The position numbers were made by a program, and so were the translations under genes. The notes beneath the pieces are model-generated. The model was not told the origin of the DNA. It saw only the letters and a list, made by a program, of their open reading frames with translations, and did no database searches. Shown here piece by piece: positions 3,524-5,811 of a DNA stretch of 5,811 nt. The first letter of the stretch is position 1. Each line of letters opens with the position of its first letter. This stretch comes from Clostridiales bacterium (GTDB taxonomy: Bacteria; Bacillota; Clostridia; Peptostreptococcales; JAAYPU01). The stretch spans positions 1 through 5,811 of the forward strand of contig JAAYPU010000001.1 in the NCBI GenBank assembly GCA_012519645.1. Direction: 5' to 3'.

Positions 3524-5811
3524 ATGAATTTTGAAAAGTTTACAGAAAAAGCACAGGCAGCGGTTTCTTCAGCGCAGGAAATTGCTATAAAATACGAAAA
3601 TCAGCAAATAGATGGTGAGCATTTACACCTTGCCCTTCTTCAGCAGGAAAACGGTTTGATCCCTAAGCTGCTTCAGTTTATGGGAGAAAATATGTCCTTT
3701 ATAATAAGTGAAGTTGAAAAAGAAGTAGATAAAACTCCAAAGGTATATGGTGAAGGCACCTCCATTTATGCAACAAGGCGCTTTAACAAGCTCTTATTGG
3801 ATGCTGAGGATATTTCCAAAAAATTTAAAGATGAATATGTAGGTGTGGAGCATCTTTATTTAGCCCTGTTAAATGAAAAAAATACACCTTCCGAAAAAAT
3901 ATTTAAGCAATTCAATATAAACAGAGAAAGATTTCTTGAAGCACTCACTAAGGTACGCGGCAATCAAAGGATCACAAGCCAAAATCCTGAAGAAAATTAT
4001 GATGTACTTAACAAATACGGACGTGACCTTGTGGAGCTTGCCAGAAAAGGAAAGCTAGACCCAGTTATTGGAAGAGACTCGGAAATACGCCATACCATAC
4101 AGATACTATCGAGGAGAACAAAAAATAATCCCGTCCTTATAGGAGAGCCCGGCGTCGGTAAAACAGCTATAGCGGAAGGTCTTGCACAGCGAATTTTAAA
4201 TGGCGACGTACCTGAAGGACTGAAAAACAAGACTATCTTTGCTTTGGATATGGGTGCTTTAGTTGCAGGCGCGAAATTCAGAGGCGAATTTGAAGAAAGA
4301 CTAAAAGCGGTATTAAATGAAATTGAAAAATCCGAAGGTAAAATAATTCTGTTCATTGATGAGATCCATAATATTGTAGGCGCCGGTCGTGCTGAAGGCT
4401 CTATGGATGCCGGCAACCTGTTGAAACCAAAGCTGGCGCGAGGTGAATTGCATTGTATTGGTGCCACTACTTTAGATGAATACAGAAAGTATATTGAAAA
4501 GGACGCCGCCTTGGAAAGAAGATTCCAAAAGGTTATGGTAGACCAGCCAACCGTTGAAGATACCATCTCTATACTGCGTGGATTAAAAGAAAGATTTGAA
4601 ATACATCATGGAGTAAGGATTACAGATAATGCTCTTATCGCATGTGCTGTATTATCGGATCGTTACATCAGCGACAGGTTCCTCCCGGACAAAGCAATAG
4701 ATTTGATGGATGAAGCAGCCTCTCTCATTAGAACAGAAATCGACAGTCTACCCGTGGAGTTGGACGAAATCAGCAGAAAAATAATGCAGCTTGAAATAGA
4801 AAAACAAGCTTTAAGTAAAGAAGATGACAAAGCCTCCAAGGAGCGAATGGATAACCTCAACAAAGAGATCAAGAGCCTGAAAGAAAAAGAACTTGCTATG
4901 AAAACTCAATGGCAAAATGAAAAAAATTCTATTGAAATCACTAAAAACATTAAACAGGAAATAGAAAATACCAAGCATGAAATCGAAGAAGCAGAAAGAA
5001 GATATGATTTAGAAAAATTAGCACAATTAAAATATGGCAAGCTGCCTGAATTAGAAAAGAAATTAGAGGATGAAAAAGATAAACAGGAACAAAAGAAAAG
5101 CGGGCAATTGCTGAAAGAGGTTGTTACTGAAGATATTATCGCCCAGGTCATTTCGAAATGGACAGGAATTCCTGCTTCGAAGCTGATCGAGAGTGAAAAA
5201 GAAAAGCTGCTAAGGCTCAGCGATATCCTTCATCAACGTGTCATAGGCCAGGAAGAGGCAGTAACAGCTGTATCAGAAGCTGTCATAAGGGCACGAGCAG
5301 GATTAAAGGATCTATCAAAGCCTATAGGCTCATTCATCTTTTTGGGGCCTACCGGTGTTGGAAAAACAGAGCTGGCTAAATCCTTATCGGAAGCTTTATT
5401 TGACAGTGAAAGAAACATGATCCGAATCGATATGTCTGAATATATGGAAAAGCATTCCGTATCACGACTGATAGGCGCTCCTCCCGGATATGTAGGCTAT
5501 GATGAAGGCGGCCAATTAACAGAAGCAGTCAGAAGAAAACCATACAGTGTTATACTCTTTGATGAAATAGAAAAAGCTCATCCCGATGTGTTCAATATCC
5601 TTCTCCAGCTACTTGATGACGGAAGATTGACAGATAATCAGGGACGAACTGTTGACTTCAAAAATACCATTATTATAATGACATCAAATATCGGAAGCAT
5701 CTATCTTTTAGAAAATATCAGCGAGGATGGCAGCATATCACCGGAAATCAAGGAAAAAGTAGAAAATGAAATGAAAGCACATTTCAGACCTGAGTTTTTG
5801 AATCGTATTGA
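3524..5811 (+). CDS. clpB: ATP-dependent disaggregase ClpB, cut off by the window end
   Basis: This Hsp100 chaperone forms a cytoplasmic hexamer that pulls proteins out of aggregates with DnaK and J-proteins. The window holds 762 codons with no frame break; by comparison with E. coli ClpB (857 residues) about 100 C-terminal residues are missing. The domain order is: Clp N-domain (1 to about 146); first AAA+ ring with Walker A GEPGVGKT at 207-214, Walker B D279-E280 and arginine fingers R332-R333; long coiled-coil middle domain from about 410 to 530, starting LPVELDEISRKIMQLE; second AAA+ ring with Walker A GPTGVGKT at 608-615, pore tyrosine Y656 in GYVGYDEGG and Walker B D680-E681. The full-length middle domain marks it as ClpB rather than ClpC or ClpA, and no ClpP-binding loop is seen. 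The first pore loop has Phe (F252) where Tyr is usual. K303 replaces an Ala or Met in LLKPxLARG. It follows the CtsR-controlled J-protein gene on the same strand. Read-through from that promoter is likely, since no promoter of its own is visible. Confidence 0.97.
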   Translation, partial: MNFEKFTEKAQAAVSSAQEIAIKYENQQIDGEHLHLALLQQENGLIPKLLQFMGENMSFIISEVEKEVDKTPKVYGEGTSIYATRRFNKLLLDAEDISKKFKDEYVGVEHLYLALLNEKNTPSEKIFKQFNINRERFLEALTKVRGNQRITSQNPEENYDVLNKYGRDLVELARKGKLDPVIGRDSEIRHTIQILSRRTKNNPVLIGEPGVGKTAIAEGLAQRILNGDVPEGLKNKTIFALDMGALVAGAKFRGEFEERLKAVLNEIEKSEGKIILFIDEIHNIVGAGRAEGSMDAGNLLKPKLARGELHCIGATTLDEYRKYIEKDAALERRFQKVMVDQPTVEDTISILRGLKERFEIHHGVRITDNALIACAVLSDRYISDRFLPDKAIDLMDEAASLIRTEIDSLPVELDEISRKIMQLEIEKQALSKEDDKASKERMDNLNKEIKSLKEKELAMKTQWQNEKNSIEITKNIKQEIENTKHEIEEAERRYDLEKLAQLKYGKLPELEKKLEDEKDKQEQKKSGQLLKEVVTEDIIAQVISKWTGIPASKLIESEKEKLLRLSDILHQRVIGQEEAVTAVSEAVIRARAGLKDLSKPIGSFIFLGPTGVGKTELAKSLSEALFDSERNMIRIDMSEYMEKHSVSRLIGAPPGYVGYDEGGQLTEAVRRKPYSVILFDEIEKAHPDVFNILLQLLDDGRLTDNQGRTVDFKNTIIIMTSNIGSIYLLENISEDGSISPEIKEKVENEMKAHFRPEFLNRI

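Noticed and set aside
3997..5418. Several minus-strand open frames opposite clpB
   Set aside because: All lie opposite conserved ClpB motifs and give Ser-rich translations typical of antisense shadows.

Overview
The window looks like chromosomal DNA of a low-GC, Gram-positive anaerobe of the Clostridia type (Bacillota). The genes are AT-rich with strong purine-rich ribosome binding sites, the proteins resemble clostridial versions, and the one clear heat-shock operator is of the CtsR type typical of Bacillota. I cannot name a species. All four genes read on the + strand.

Left part (1-1918). A complete dehydrogenase of the isocitrate/isopropylmalate family (38-1180) is followed after 20 bases by a GntR/FCD-type regulator (1201-1872), and a strong rho-independent terminator (1887-1918) closes the unit. 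The pair looks like the end of a central-carbon operon whose promoter lies upstream of the window. The regulator may respond to a carboxylate made or used by the operon.

Middle and right part (1919-5811). A sigma-A promoter (TTGATT, 17 bases, TATAAT) carries a perfect CtsR operator, GGTCAAA-GAA-GGTCAAA, just downstream of the -10 box. It drives a zinc-finger-less (class B, CbpA-like) J-domain protein (2119-3078). After an unusually long 445-base spacer comes clpB (3524 to the window end, 762 codons, lacking about the last 100). Together these encode two parts of the protein-disaggregation machinery: the J-protein loads Hsp70 (DnaK, not in this window) onto aggregates and ClpB threads them apart. 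CtsR control of the J-protein is directly supported by sequence. Shared control of clpB is likely by read-through but not proven.

Unexplained structure. The two intergenic regions downstream of the regulator terminator are full of short arrays with an exact 7-base period. The largest (3402-3506) holds 15 heptamers in one uninterrupted phase and changes unit type along its length. Another (3059-3093) overlaps the stop codon of the J-protein gene. Between them lies a GC-richer, hairpin-bearing segment (about 3171-3353) with a minus-strand open frame, framed by two similar TTTTG-type hairpins. This composite resembles a repeat-built or mobile intergenic module and is the most novel thing seen here.
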